Counted from the stretch's first letter, positions 1-9,237 are shown. The stretch is 64,000 bases of DNA from Sneathiellales bacterium (GCA_028277845.1 JANQFL010000074.1:1-64000), one strand, 5' to 3'. Translations and numbers: made by a program. The notes: generated from the sequence alone by a model not told the origin.

Positions 1-95
1 CGATAAGCGGTGCATCGCACAATGGCAGTTCACAAACAAACACGCACGCATCAAACTCAGAAAACTATACCCTTCAATTTGAATGAGTCAGAGGA

Positions 96-1658
96 CTAGT
101 ATTTGTCCGCTGTCAGAGCGGATGACATCAACCGGTCGACGGGCGCGAAGTCGTCCGTCAGAAGATCCACGCCGGCCAACTTGATCCTGCCCGAGAGATC
201 TCTCCCGGGCCAACGGACCCATTCCCGCCCATATCCCTTCTTCGACCGAATGCGGCCCTCCGGCGTCGGCAGATCGCCTGCCACGACAAGATATGTGAGA
301 CGTGGTGACTCTGCTTCCTCGCGATCGATCCACACTTCGACGTGCGGGAACACCATGTTCAAGGTATGGACAAAACTGAACAGAAAACGGGGCGTGCCAT
401 GGGCGCCGATGTCCACGATGTTGACGGCATAAAATCCGCCCGGATTCAGGCGTTTTTCGACCTCGGCGGCAAACTCGCGTGTGATCAGGTGGGCGGGAAT
501 GGAAATGTCGTGAAACGCATCGCCAAACACTACGTCGATTGACGGCTCCGCCGGCAGGGCTTGCAATGCGAGCCGGGCGTCCCGATGCGCGATCCGTGTC
601 ATTGGCCCGGGATCGAACCACATGGCCTTTCTGGCGGCTTCGGTGACCGCAGGGTCGATTTCCGCGACAATCTGCTTCAAGGCCGGGAATGCCGCCTGCC
701 AGGCACGCGGCAATGTGAAGGCGCCGCCGCCAACGAAATACGCGGCCCCCGGTTTGCCATGCCGAAACTGCGAGGAACGGGTCCGAACCAGTTCGTCGAC
801 CAGGTGGACGTAGGGGCTGAAGATCAGTTCCGGATCATCCCGGTCGTTGACGCTGTGTACGAGATGATCGAGTGCCATGATCGCCCCGGGGCGTCCGGTC
901 AGCGATCGCGCGTCATCGATTCGGATGCAGTAATAATCGCTCTCCACATCGCAGGGGGATGTAAAGGCGTCCGCCAGCGATCCCGCCAAAAAGACCAAAA
1001 TCATTCCACCGGCTGTGGCCGATGCCGCCATGGCCGTCCTTTTGGATTGCCAACCAAACAGCAAAGCCAGCAGTGCGAAGACACATCCTACGAAGATCAC
1101 GGTGCCGGTGGATCCGATCCAGGAAATAAACAGATAGCCGCTTGCCAGCGTCCCCGCGATGCTGCCGACGGCGCCGACGGCGTACATGCGGCCAAGTACC
1201 GGTCCCTGCTTGTCCGGCCTGGCATCCAGGGCGAGTTTTGTCAGCACCGGCGCGACGATGCCGACAAAAAGGCTGGGCAGAAAAAACAGCAGAGAGGTCA
1301 GGATCAGGACCGAAACGACCGGCGAGACATCGCCCGAGAGGGCCAGACCCGAGACCGGCCTGAGCAATGGCAGACAGACCAGGGTGGATATGGCCGCGCC
1401 CAGGAACACACCTGTCAACCGCCGGGCCCCGCGGCGCTCATCACACGTCGGACCTGCGAGCCGACCGCCGATCCAGTGGCCTGCGGAGAACCCGGCGAGA
1501 ACGACGGCGATGATCGCCGTCCAGGTGTAAAGGGACATACCGACATAGGGGGCGATCAACCGGCCCGCAACGATTTCCAGCACCAATCCGCCCGCCGAGG
1601 ACAGAAACAACGCGCTGATGTAAAGGATCTGGTTTACGGCGAGGACCGGTCGCGGCAA
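96..1658 (-). CDS. Membrane-anchored spermidine synthase-like protein
   Basis: 520 aa. The first ~230 residues hold about seven hydrophobic segments (roughly 11-34, 40-66, 80-99, 116-142, 156-182, 184-203, 210-232), like the MFS-like or PnuC-like half of fused spermidine synthase proteins. The rest is a Rossmann methyltransferase-like fold of the SpeE family, with GGGAF at 310-314, an acidic EID near 333, HRDAR near 358 and GDAF at 379-382. Such fusions are common and mostly uncharacterised, so aminopropyl transfer to putrescine is not assured. The start is taken as TTG at 1658 because AAGGA lies about 9 nt upstream. It is divergent from the small lipoprotein gene, with no linked polyamine genes. 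Family call good, substrate unknown. Confidence 0.8.
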   Translation of the reverse strand: MPRPVLAVNQILYISALFLSSAGGLVLEIVAGRLIAPYVGMSLYTWTAIIAVVLAGFSAGHWIGGRLAGPTCDERRGARRLTGVFLGAAISTLVCLPLLRPVSGLALSGDVSPVVSVLILTSLLFFLPSLFVGIVAPVLTKLALDARPDKQGPVLGRMYAVGAVGSIAGTLASGYLFISWIGSTGTVIFVGCVFALLALLFGWQSKRTAMAASATAGGMILVFLAGSLADAFTSPCDVESDYYCIRIDDARSLTGRPGAIMALDHLVHSVNDRDDPELIFSPYVHLVDELVRTRSSQFRHGKPGAAYFVGGGAFTLPRAWQAAFPALKQIVAEIDPAVTEAARKAMWFDPGPMTRIAHRDARLALQALPAEPSIDVVFGDAFHDISIPAHLITREFAAEVEKRLNPGGFYAVNIVDIGAHGTPRFLFSFVHTLNMVFPHVEVWIDREEAESPRLTYLVVAGDLPTPEGRIRSKKGYGREWVRWPGRDLSGRIKLAGVDLLTDDFAPVDRLMSSALTADKY

Positions 1659-1716
1659 GGCTTGTTTTCCTTGTCGAAGAGGGAGCGTGGCACCATTTAT
1701 GCACTAAGGCGGGCGA

Positions 1717-1968
1717 ATGACAATTGGCGGTATGGACCTGTTTACGATGAGCGATTGGAAGGGATGTTTCACAGCCGCGGCGATTGCCTTGCCCGTATTG
1801 TTGGGCGGCTGTGCCACCGGCGGAAAGTCCTGGTATGACAGGCATTGCGAAGGCAAGGGCCACGTACCGGGCACGGAGTCGTTCGAGCGGTGTAAAACCG
1901 AAACCCGAGCATGGATGGAACGGACCCAGCGGGAAGTGGAGGCAATGCGGCCAAGTGGCCCTCGTTAA
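1717..1968 (+). CDS. Small lipoprotein, hypothetical
   Basis: 83 aa. A hydrophobic stretch ends in LLGGC, a typical lipobox, so the mature protein should be a lipid-anchored peptide of about 50 residues starting at that Cys. The tail is charged and includes a second Cys pair (HCEGKG and ERCKTE) that could form a disulfide. The start at 1717 is preceded by AAGG with 7 nt spacing; the later ATG codons at 1732 and 1747 would shorten a rather long n-region. It is divergent from the spermidine-synthase-like gene. No domain recognised. Confidence 0.6.
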   Translation: MTIGGMDLFTMSDWKGCFTAAAIALPVLLGGCATGGKSWYDRHCEGKGHVPGTESFERCKTETRAWMERTQREVEAMRPSGPR

Positions 1969-2013
1969 GCCAAATTTTGGCCGAATTCCAAGACTAATGT
2001 TGGACTCGATGGG

Positions 2014-3099
2014 GTGAAAGCTTATAACGGGTCCATGGTGCATAGAGTAACGCCAATATTCCGAAAAACCCCGAGAAAAAGCTGGTTCCGGGCATTGATG
2101 TTTGGCTTGGCTCTGACCGCCGGCGCGGGTTCGGCACTATCTCAGGACATCACGTTTTTCAGAATCGGAACCGGCACGACGGCCGGAACCTATTTCCCCG
2201 TGGGAACGGCCATCGCCAGCGCCATCTCCAATCCCCCTGGATCCCGGTCCTGCGAATCCGGTGGGTCGTGCGGCGTGTCCGGTCTGATCGCCGTCGCTCA
2301 GACAACGGCCGGCTCGGTCGAGAATATCAAATCCGTCGCATCGGGGTTGCTCGAGTCCGGCCTTGCACAGTCGGACATCGTCCATTGGGCCTATCACGGC
2401 GAAGCCATGTTCAAAGGCAAGGCCCAGTTGTCGGGCCTTCGTCTCATCGCCAATCTTTATCCCGAAAGCATTCATCTCGTGGCGCGCAAGGATGCGCGGA
2501 TTGCCTCCGTAAAAAATCTGCGCGGCAAGCGGGTGTCGTTGGATACGGTCGGATCCGGTACCCATGCCGATGCGCTGCTTATTTTGCGCGCCTTCGGCAT
2601 GGATGAAAAAGATCTCAAGATTGTCTCGGCCAAACCAGACAGGGCCGTGGCCATGATCATGCGGAACGAATTGGACGCGTTCTTTTTCATCGGCGGATAT
2701 CCCGCTCTTGGAATCGTGGACTTGGCGGCGCGGGATCTGATCGAATTGGTTCCGCTGATCGGACCGGAAGCGGCGGCCATTCGCAAGAAGGACCGTTTCT
2801 TCTCGACCGACATCATTCCCGACGGCACCTATGAAGGCGTGGGCGACGTGCAGACATTGAGCGTCACCGCCCAATGGGTCGTGAGCATCAACACCGACGA
2901 GGAACTGGTCTATCAGATCGCCAAGGCGCTGTGGCACCAGAACAACCGGAAAATCCTCGATGCCGGCCACGAAAAAGCGAAACTGATCCGGTTGGAAACG
3001 GCCCTGAAAGGCGCGTCCATTCCGCTGCACCCCGGCGCCGCCCGTTTCTACCAGGAGCAGGGCATCGAGGTTGAACCGGGCAACGGGAACGGGGGATGA
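2014..3099 (+). CDS. TAXI family TRAP transporter solute-binding protein
   Basis: 361 aa from a GTG start; an ATG at 2035 is an alternative. A signal peptide occupies roughly residues 25-43, ending near ALSQ. The mature part begins FFRIGTGTTAGTYFPVG, the hallmark opening of TAXI-type TRAP periplasmic binding proteins, followed by SVENIKSVASG, a LAQSDI motif and RGKRVSLDTVGSGT. These proteins deliver small acids such as glutamate or C4-dicarboxylates to a DctQM-type permease. No TRAP permease gene is adjacent here, so the partner must be encoded elsewhere or the protein acts as a sensor. Ligand unknown. Confidence 0.88.
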   Translation: MKAYNGSMVHRVTPIFRKTPRKSWFRALMFGLALTAGAGSALSQDITFFRIGTGTTAGTYFPVGTAIASAISNPPGSRSCESGGSCGVSGLIAVAQTTAGSVENIKSVASGLLESGLAQSDIVHWAYHGEAMFKGKAQLSGLRLIANLYPESIHLVARKDARIASVKNLRGKRVSLDTVGSGTHADALLILRAFGMDEKDLKIVSAKPDRAVAMIMRNELDAFFFIGGYPALGIVDLAARDLIELVPLIGPEAAAIRKKDRFFSTDIIPDGTYEGVGDVQTLSVTAQWVVSINTDEELVYQIAKALWHQNNRKILDAGHEKAKLIRLETALKGASIPLHPGAARFYQEQGIEVEPGNGNGG

Positions 3100-3120
3100 C
3101 ACGCGGCGGGCGTTTGCCGA

Positions 3121-3792
3121 CTACCGCTCCGGGTTCGAAACTTCGCGTCTTGCTCCGTCGCACCATTCCGTGATCGCCGGCAGTGACCAGATCCTGTCGC
3201 AATAGTTGCGCCCGGCGTTGTCCAACGGGACGCAGTAGGTGCGGAACCGCGAGACGACCGGCGCGTACATGGCATCGGCAACGGAAAACCGGCCGAACAG
3301 GAACGGGCCTGATTGGCCATGGCTTTCCCGGCAATCGCGCCATATCTCGCACACGCGATCGATATCGGCCTGTGCCGCGGTCGAGAAGCCGCGTCCCGGA
3401 TGTGTGGCCATGACCTCCATCGGCAGTTCGTCGCGCAGGTCGGGAAACCCGGCGTGCATTTCGGCGCACACGCTCCGGGCCACGGCGCGGTCTTCATCCC
3501 TCTCTGGCCAGAGGGCGCATTCGGGATGGGTTTCGGCGACAAACTCGCAAATCGCCAAAGAATCCCAGATGGTCAGTGCGCCGGCACGCAGCACCGGGAC
3601 ACGGCCGGCGGGCGAATGTTCGCGTATGCCGCGCTGGGTGTCCGGTTGGTCCAGGGCGATTTTGACTTCGTCGAACGGAATGCCCGCGTGCCGCATCAGC
3701 AACCATGGACGCAGCGACCAGGAGGACAGGTTCTTGTCGCCGATAACGAGGGTGTAGGGAGACAGGGATGTGACGCGTTGAGACATGGACAT
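3121..3792 (-). CDS. Glutathione S-transferase family protein
   Basis: 223 aa from the ATG at 3792. The N-terminal thioredoxin-like half reads LVIGDKNLSSWSLRPWL, with the SSWS segment holding the likely catalytic serine. It is followed by GRVPVLRAG (cis-Pro glutathione-binding loop) and WDSLAICEF (the E/D-S type glutathione gamma-Glu contact). The C-terminal helical domain has FLFGRFSVADAMYAPV, the usual N-capping and hydrophobic staple region. A cytosolic conjugating or thiol-handling enzyme is expected; the substrate cannot be read from sequence. Divergent from the aminopeptidase gene, with a 92-nt gap. Confidence 0.88.
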   Translation of the reverse strand: MSMSQRVTSLSPYTLVIGDKNLSSWSLRPWLLMRHAGIPFDEVKIALDQPDTQRGIREHSPAGRVPVLRAGALTIWDSLAICEFVAETHPECALWPERDEDRAVARSVCAEMHAGFPDLRDELPMEVMATHPGRGFSTAAQADIDRVCEIWRDCRESHGQSGPFLFGRFSVADAMYAPVVSRFRTYCVPLDNAGRNYCDRIWSLPAITEWCDGARREVSNPER

Positions 3793-3884
3793 GTGCCGTT
3801 CGGTTGGAGATGGCAACTGTGATATAGAGCGTCTTCCATAAACGACAGCCATCGCCCGGGGCAAGTATTTGAAAGGGAATAGCC

Positions 3885-5273
3885 GTGACGGAACCTCTCG
3901 TTGACGCAGGCAGTGATGACGGTCGCCCTTTGTGGCTGGTCTCGCGGGATGGACTTGAAAGCTGGCTGGGGACACAAAGCGGTTTTACGGCGAATTGGGT
4001 GCGCCAGTCGGGTTTCTCCGCCAAGCCGGGCGAGCTGTGTATCGTTCCATCGGAAAACGGTGCGGTCGGAAGCGCCGTTTTGGGTGCATCCGGCGCATTC
4101 GACATGTTTGCCGTCGCTGCGGTCCGTAAGAAATTACCTGACGGGATCTGGCGGATTGGCCATGTCATGGACACCATGGACGCGACGGCCACCGCCCTGG
4201 GTTGGGCCATGGCAGCCTACCGGTTCGACCGCTACAAGACCGGCGCCGACAAACCGGACGCAGGGGCGCGTCTGGCATGGCCGGAGAATGCCGACCGAGC
4301 GGCGGTCAATCGGACCCGCGCTGCGGTGACGCGCGTGCGCGACCTGGTCAATACGCCGGCAGGAGATCTGGGGCCCGAGGAACTGGCCGCGGCGGCGCGG
4401 GCGCTGGCCGATACGTATTCCGCGGAGTATCGGGAAGTCGTCGGCGACGAACTGCTGGATGCCAACTACCCGATGATCCACGCCGTAGGCAAGGGAAGCG
4501 CCCGCCCGCCCCGGCTCGTCGATCTCAGATGGGGGGAAGAGGACGCGCCGAAGGTAACCCTTGTGGGCAAAGGTGTGTGCTTCGATTCGGGAGGCCTCGA
4601 CATCAAGCCCTCGTCGGGCATGCGCCTCATGAAGAAGGACATGGGCGGCGCGGCGACGGTCCTGGGTTTGGCGGACATGATCATGGCGGCCGCACTGCCC
4701 GTGCGGTTAAGGATACTTGTTCCGGCGGTGGAAAACAGCGTGTCCGGCAACGCGTTCCGGCCGGGCGACGTGCTGACCAGCCGCAAGGGCATGACGGTGG
4801 AAATCGGTAACACCGACGCCGAGGGCCGCCTTGTCCTGGCGGATGCACTGGTGGAGGCCGACAGCGAATCACCCGATCTGCTGATCGATTGTGCGACGCT
4901 GACCGGCGCGGCGCGGGTCGCCCTGGGTCCGGAAGTCATGCCGTTCTACACATCGGATGACGACCTGGCCGCGGCAATCACCGAACACGGGATACGCTGC
5001 CAGGATCCCGTCTGGCGCATGCCCTTGTGGGCGCCGTACCGCGACATGATCGATAGCTCCGTTGCCGATATCGAGAATTCCGGCAGCGGGCCCTTTGCGG
5101 GTTCGATCACGGCCGCGTTGTTTCTGGCGGAGTTCGTCGAGCAGGCGCAGTCCTACGTTCATTTCGATCTGTATGCCTGGAATCCCAAGGACAGGCCGGG
5201 CCGTCCCAAAGGGGGCGAGGCGCAGGCCATGCGCGCCTTGTTCGGCATGCTCGAATCCCGGTACGGAGGCTGA
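3885..5273 (+). CDS. Leucyl aminopeptidase family protein (peptidase M17)
   Basis: 462 aa from GTG, with GAAAGGGA a short distance upstream. Family M17 catalytic signatures are intact: GKGVCFDSGG (228-237), a metal-ligand Lys in DIKPS (~241), KKDMGGAA (250-257) and NTDAEGR (309-315), which carries the bicarbonate-binding Arg. It is expected to be a cytosolic, two-metal, hexameric aminopeptidase releasing N-terminal residues from short peptides. It is shorter than E. coli PepA (503 aa), with a reduced N-terminal domain. It precedes a MarR gene and an NlpC/P60 gene on the same strand, which suggests peptide trimming from cell-wall turnover. Confidence 0.93.
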   Translation: MTEPLVDAGSDDGRPLWLVSRDGLESWLGTQSGFTANWVRQSGFSAKPGELCIVPSENGAVGSAVLGASGAFDMFAVAAVRKKLPDGIWRIGHVMDTMDATATALGWAMAAYRFDRYKTGADKPDAGARLAWPENADRAAVNRTRAAVTRVRDLVNTPAGDLGPEELAAAARALADTYSAEYREVVGDELLDANYPMIHAVGKGSARPPRLVDLRWGEEDAPKVTLVGKGVCFDSGGLDIKPSSGMRLMKKDMGGAATVLGLADMIMAAALPVRLRILVPAVENSVSGNAFRPGDVLTSRKGMTVEIGNTDAEGRLVLADALVEADSESPDLLIDCATLTGAARVALGPEVMPFYTSDDDLAAAITEHGIRCQDPVWRMPLWAPYRDMIDSSVADIENSGSGPFAGSITAALFLAEFVEQAQSYVHFDLYAWNPKDRPGRPKGGEAQAMRALFGMLESRYGG

Positions 5274-5309
5274 TCGAAACCGCAACGATCAATTTGAACC
5301 GGTTGCGTA

Positions 5310-5744
5310 ATGAATCGGCATATGACACCTTTTGGCCGGAACGGGAGTGGAACCGTGGCCAAGACGCTACGATTGACGACGCAACAGGCTTTGGAGCTTT
5401 GGCGCAGCACCGTTTGTGCCGGCGTGCGCGACGATTCGCCGGACCTGTCCGCCCGGCAGATCGCGATCCTGTTGACCGTTTATCAAACCCCTGCTCCCCA
5501 TACTGTTCGTGGACTGGCTGCCGACCTGAACGTGTCCAAGCCGGCCATTACGCGGGCGCTCGACACTTTGGGCAAATTGGATTTTGTCCGCCGGCGGAAA
5601 GACGATGCGGACCGCCGCAGTGTCCTGGTTCAGCGTACGGTCAAAGGGTCCGTGTATTTGAGTGAGCTGGCCGACCATATTGCCGCGTCCCTGGCGGATG
5701 CCGGCGTCTTGAACGAAGGACAGGATGAACGCTCCCAAGCTTGA
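5310..5744 (+). CDS. MarR family winged-helix regulator
   Basis: 144 aa, with several possible starts (ATG 5310, ATG 5322, GTG 5355). The winged-helix pattern is clear: LSARQIAILLTVYQTPAPHT, then RGLAADLNVSKPAITRALDTL as the recognition helix, and the wing with KDDADRRSVLVQ, the DxRS signature of MarR proteins. Its stop lies 20 nt inside the NlpC/P60 gene, so the two are translationally linked. It probably controls this small cluster in response to a small ligand; this is inferred from position only. Confidence 0.8.
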   Translation: MNRHMTPFGRNGSGTVAKTLRLTTQQALELWRSTVCAGVRDDSPDLSARQIAILLTVYQTPAPHTVRGLAADLNVSKPAITRALDTLGKLDFVRRRKDDADRRSVLVQRTVKGSVYLSELADHIAASLADAGVLNEGQDERSQA

Positions 5745-6591
5745 TAGTCGCATCACGCCGGCCCGCGGCGATATCGCCGCGCGGTTTCTCGAAGGTGCGG
5801 TCCAGGCGGACCGGTTCGTCGATGCCCGCCCGATGCGGGTGGCGCGTCCCGTCGTGCCCGTTCGCGAAGCCGCGGATGATGGCGCACGGCAGACCAGCGA
5901 GTTGTTGTTCGGCGAACGCTTCAATGTCTACGAAGACAACGACGGCTGGTGCTGGGGGCAGGCCGAAGGTGACGGGTATGTCGGATTCGTGCGGCGCGAC
6001 GGGCTTGATGACACCTTCGTCGATCCGACGCATGTGGTGTCGGTCCCGCGCAGCCTGTTGTTTCCCGGTCCCGATCTGAAACTGCCGCCGCTGGCGGCCT
6101 TGCCCATGCAGTCGGCGGTGGCCGTAAAGGCGCGTCGGGACGGGTATGCCGAATTGCAGACGGGCGGCTGGCTTTGGGCCGGACACTTGGCGGAATTGGA
6201 TGCCACCGAACCGGATTTCGTCGCGACGGCGAGATTGTTCATCGGGGTGCCGTATCTGTGGGGCGGCAAAACGTTCGAAGGCATTGATTGCTCGGGGCTC
6301 ATACAGATTGCGCTACAGCGGGCGGGACGCGCGTGTCCCCGCGATAGCGACATGCAGTCGGAGAGCGTCGGAACGAGCGTCGATTGGGATAGACGCATCG
6401 GGTCCTTGCGAAAGGGGGATCTGCTGTTTTTTGCCGGACACGTGGTCATCGTGTCGGCCCGGAACTTGGCTCTGCACGCGAATGCGCACCATATGATGAC
6501 TGCGGAAGAACCGCTGGACGGCATGCTGGAAAGGTTCCGATCCAAGCTTTCAATTGACGTAGCGTCAGTAAGGCGTTGCGCAGGACTCTGA
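5725..6591 (+). CDS. NlpC/P60 family peptidase with SH3-like domains (YkfC-like)
   Basis: 288 aa. Two SH3b-like segments (about 35-100 and 120-155, the second including GYAELQTGGWLWAGHL) precede a C-terminal NlpC/P60 cysteine peptidase. The catalytic set is complete: Cys189 in GIDCSGL, His239 in FAGHVVIV and His251 in LALHANAHH. No signal peptide is visible, so the enzyme is probably cytosolic, like the gamma-D-Glu-diamino acid endopeptidase YkfC that trims recycled murein peptides. The upstream M17 aminopeptidase fits such a pathway. It overlaps the MarR gene by 20 nt. Confidence 0.88.
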   Translation: MNAPKLDSRITPARGDIAARFLEGAVQADRFVDARPMRVARPVVPVREAADDGARQTSELLFGERFNVYEDNDGWCWGQAEGDGYVGFVRRDGLDDTFVDPTHVVSVPRSLLFPGPDLKLPPLAALPMQSAVAVKARRDGYAELQTGGWLWAGHLAELDATEPDFVATARLFIGVPYLWGGKTFEGIDCSGLIQIALQRAGRACPRDSDMQSESVGTSVDWDRRIGSLRKGDLLFFAGHVVIVSARNLALHANAHHMMTAEEPLDGMLERFRSKLSIDVASVRRCAGL

Positions 6592-6913
6592 GAACTTTTT
6601 TGTTCGTATGCCTCCTTAAAGTTTGCCGGAGGGGGGGCGGGATCAAAATCTATATCTATGTGACTAAAAGTCGCAGCTCAAGCTCAGATTCCCGCTTTAA
6701 GTCCTATCAACGGGAAATTGTCCCAAGAGAACAATATATAAGCATTAACTAAACGATTACCCTCGCGTGCGCGAGTGTATTGACCATACAACATACCGTT
6801 ACCTGCATTTCGATTCCGGTTACTGGCCGTTAAGGGTCCGCTCGTACAAACGCCGCATACGGCGGCAGATTTCCCGCCTGGGATCAAGCCGTAAACGTTA
6901 CCGGAGTGAGCGG
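6592..6913. other. Intergenic region before chemoreceptor gene
   Basis: 322 bases without a convincing gene. The middle is AT-richer than the flanks and contains a perfect short inverted repeat CTCGCG-TG-CGCGAG around 6763-6776 and an imperfect GCCGC-ATAC-GGCGG around 6850. An open frame continues upstream of the chemoreceptor ATG at 6914, but it lacks family sequence. GGAGTGAG at 6903-6910 supports the ATG at 6914. No clear sigma-70 promoter was found. Confidence 0.4.
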
Positions 6914-8668
6914 ATGTTCAAATTTTTTACCAAAAGCATCACGTGGCAATTGCTGTTGCCGCTACCTGTTGCTCTTGTCCTCGGAGTCGTCGCCTCGTGG
7001 ATTCTTGTCCCCTCGGCGGTGAAGGACAACACGATATCGTCGGCCACCGAATCTGCCATTCAGACGGCAAATCAGTTCAAGACGTTGCGCGGATATTATA
7101 CCCGGAACGTGGTCAAGAAGGCGGTGAAGAACGGATCGTTGAAGCCGTCCTTCAGTCATAAGGACGAACAGAACAGTATTCCGCTGCCGGCCACATTAAT
7201 CCATGACATGAGCGAGTTGCTTGAAGAGGAAGACACGCGGGTTCAGCTATACAGCGCCTACCCCTTTCCGAATCGCGGCAGCCGAGAGTTGGATCCGTTC
7301 CAGCAGGAAGCCTGGGAGACCCTGATCAACGAACCGGACGCGGTGTTTACGCGCCAGGAAGTTCATGACGGCAGGCAAGTCCTCCGGGTTGCGATCGCCG
7401 ACCGTATGGTCGCGGACGCGTGCGTCAACTGCCACAACAGCCGCCCCGATACGCCGAAGAACGATTGGGCGATGGGTGACGTGCGTGGCGTCCTGGAGGT
7501 GACGTCGGTGATTGAGGACCAATTGGCGGCCGGTGCCTCGCTGGGCCGGAAGATCGCCGTCGGCATGGCTGTTGCAGGTGTCCTGCTCCTGGCCTTGATG
7601 GTGTTCGCGGTCCGCCGCATTTCGGGTCCCGTGCACGGTATGACCCAGGCGATGGCGCTGTTGGCGAACGGCGATCTTTCCATCGATGTGCCTGCTTTGG
7701 ACCGCAATGACGAAATCGGCAGAATGGCCGGTGCGGTGCAGGTGTTCAAAGACAATGCCGTACGCATGATCACCCTGCAAAAGGACAAGGAAGAAGCCGA
7801 CAAGCGGGCCGCCGAAGAAAAGCACACCGCCTTCGCGGCGCTGGCCGATAATCTCGAAGGCAGCGTCAAGAAGACGGTCGACGTGCTCACCCAGTCCGCC
7901 GATCAGATGAAGGCGCGCGCCGAACTCATGGCCGACACGACGAAACGGACCACGGACAAGTCGGCTGCGGTTTCGGCGTCGTCCCAGGCCGCCTCGGAGA
8001 ACTCCCAAACGGTTGCCTCGGCGTCCGAGGAATTGACGGCGTCGGTTGATGAAATCAGCCGCCAGGTCGCCAGTTCGGCGCAGATCGCCAGCGAGGCCAG
8101 CACCGAGGCCGAGCGGACCAATCAGTCCGTCGAAGGTCTGAATGCGGCCGCCCAGAAGATCGGTGACGTGGTCGAACTGATCAACGACATCGCCTCGCAG
8201 ACAAACCTGCTTGCGCTCAACGCCACCATCGAGGCGGCCCGCGCCGGCGAGGCCGGCAAGGGCTTCGCGGTCGTCGCGTCGGAAGTGAAGAACCTGGCCA
8301 ATCAGACGGCCAAAGCGACCGAGGAAATCGCCGAGCAGGTGACGTCCATGCAGGAAGAAACGGCACAGGCTGTGACGGCGATCAAGGGCATTACCGGGAC
8401 CATCGGCAAGATCAACGAGATCGCCACGTCGATTTCATCGGCGGTCGAGGAGCAGGGCGCGGCGACCGGCGAGATCAGCCGCAATGTCCAGGAGGCGGCC
8501 CGCGGTACGCAGGAGGTTTCGGAAAATATTACCGAAATCACCGAAGCCGCCCACGAAACCGGTGCGGCGGTGCAGGACGTCCTGACCACGGCCGAGGCCA
8601 TGTCGAAACATTCGGCGGATCTGGACAGCCAGGTCGAGGAGTTCCTACGGAACATCCGGGCTGCCTGA
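6914..8668 (+). CDS. Methyl-accepting chemotaxis protein with c-type haem sensor domain
   Basis: 584 aa. TM1 at about 12-33, a periplasmic domain of about 175 residues, TM2 at about 213-233, a HAMP domain (~234-290), then a long signalling domain with the conserved hairpin [19 protein letters not shown] and [18 protein letters not shown]. The periplasmic part resembles Tll0287/DUF3365-like sensors and contains CVNCH (Cys170, Cys173, His174), a covalent haem c attachment motif. It probably senses redox state or a gas such as NO or O2. The C-terminus ends NIRAA without a CheR/CheB tether pentapeptide. The start at 6914 has a good Shine-Dalgarno sequence. A monocistronic unit ended by a strong hairpin. 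Confidence 0.92.
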   Translation: MFKFFTKSITWQLLLPLPVALVLGVVASWILVPSAVKDNTISSATESAIQTANQFKTLRGYYTRNVVKKAVKNGSLKPSFSHKDEQNSIPLPATLIHDMSELLEEEDTRVQLYSAYPFPNRGSRELDPFQQEAWETLINEPDAVFTRQEVHDGRQVLRVAIADRMVADACVNCHNSRPDTPKNDWAMGDVRGVLEVTSVIEDQLAAGASLGRKIAVGMAVAGVLLLALMVFAVRRISGPVHGMTQAMALLANGDLSIDVPALDRNDEIGRMAGAVQVFKDNAVRMITLQKDKEEADKRAAEEKHTAFAALADNLEGSVKKTVDVLTQSADQMKARAELMADTTKRTTDKSAAVSASSQAASENSQTVASASEELTASVDEISRQVASSAQIASEASTEAERTNQSVEGLNAAAQKIGDVVELINDIASQTNLLALNATIEAARAGEAGKGFAVVASEVKNLANQTAKATEEIAEQVTSMQEETAQAVTAIKGITGTIGKINEIATSISSAVEEQGAATGEISRNVQEAARGTQEVSENITEITEAAHETGAAVQDVLTTAEAMSKHSADLDSQVEEFLRNIRAA

Positions 8669-8690
8669 TCCCGGCACGCATCCAAACAGA

Positions 8691-8720
8691 AACGGCGGCC
8701 ACCGGCCGCCGTTTTCGTTT
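8691..8720 (+). terminator. Rho-independent terminator after chemoreceptor gene
   Basis: A 10-bp perfect stem AACGGCGGCC / GGCCGCCGTT with a 3-nt loop, followed by TTCGTTTT. It lies 22 nt after the chemoreceptor stop and 16 nt before the end of the convergent DUF2059-like gene, so it may work in both directions. Confidence 0.85.
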
Positions 8721-8736
8721 TAAACTCTGCCGTGCC

Positions 8737-9237
8737 TCAAATCTTGTAACCCTTTTCACGCAGCCGCTCTTTAATACGGCGCATGGCCAACTTCCCGATC
8801 TCCATACCCCACGCCTGTCCGATCATCATGCTTTCCTGCATAAGAGCCGGAAGTTTTCTTATCGCTTTCCGGCCTGTTGGCGTTTCGTAAAATGCAATCA
8901 TTGCGTCGATATCGGTTACGTCGAAGTGCTTTTTGTAGATGGGCGTCATCGATTCAACGAACTCCGGCAGAGCATCATTCAGTACGGCGAGCATCTCATC
9001 ACTAAATGCTTCGATTTCCCTTTTGGGGATCGAAGGATTAGTTCGACGAATGGCGAGGGAAATCTGACGGAAAATCTGCGGCGCCATCTGTTTCATCATT
9101 GCCGTCATGTTGGTCACCTCCATCAACTTCTCGATCTTGGCGTCCAATTCGGTATCTTCCGCGTCGGCAGGGCGGGAGAGCGCCAACACGGTCAAGACGA
9201 CGGCGGTACTGAGACAAATGATGATAGGCAGTTTCAT
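8737..9237 (-). CDS. DUF2059-like secreted protein
   Basis: 166 aa from ATG at 9237, with GGGGAG upstream on the minus strand. A signal peptide covers about residues 1-26, ending in ADAED. The mature part is helical and contains FDVTDIDAMIAFYETPTGRKAI, the characteristic segment of DUF2059 proteins, in which a short helix pair precedes F-Y-x-T/S-P-x-G. Function in the family is unknown; proteins of this type are periplasmic. A single-gene unit convergent with the chemoreceptor. Confidence 0.75.
   Translation of the reverse strand: MKLPIIICLSTAVVLTVLALSRPADAEDTELDAKIEKLMEVTNMTAMMKQMAPQIFRQISLAIRRTNPSIPKREIEAFSDEMLAVLNDALPEFVESMTPIYKKHFDVTDIDAMIAFYETPTGRKAIRKLPALMQESMMIGQAWGMEIGKLAMRRIKERLREKGYKI

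Noticed and set aside
561-1838. Long open frame (425 codons) on the plus strand opposite the spermidine-synthase-like gene
   Set aside because: It is a mirror of the real gene in high-GC DNA: Arg/Gln/Asp-rich, with no recognisable domain, while the opposite strand has clear family motifs.
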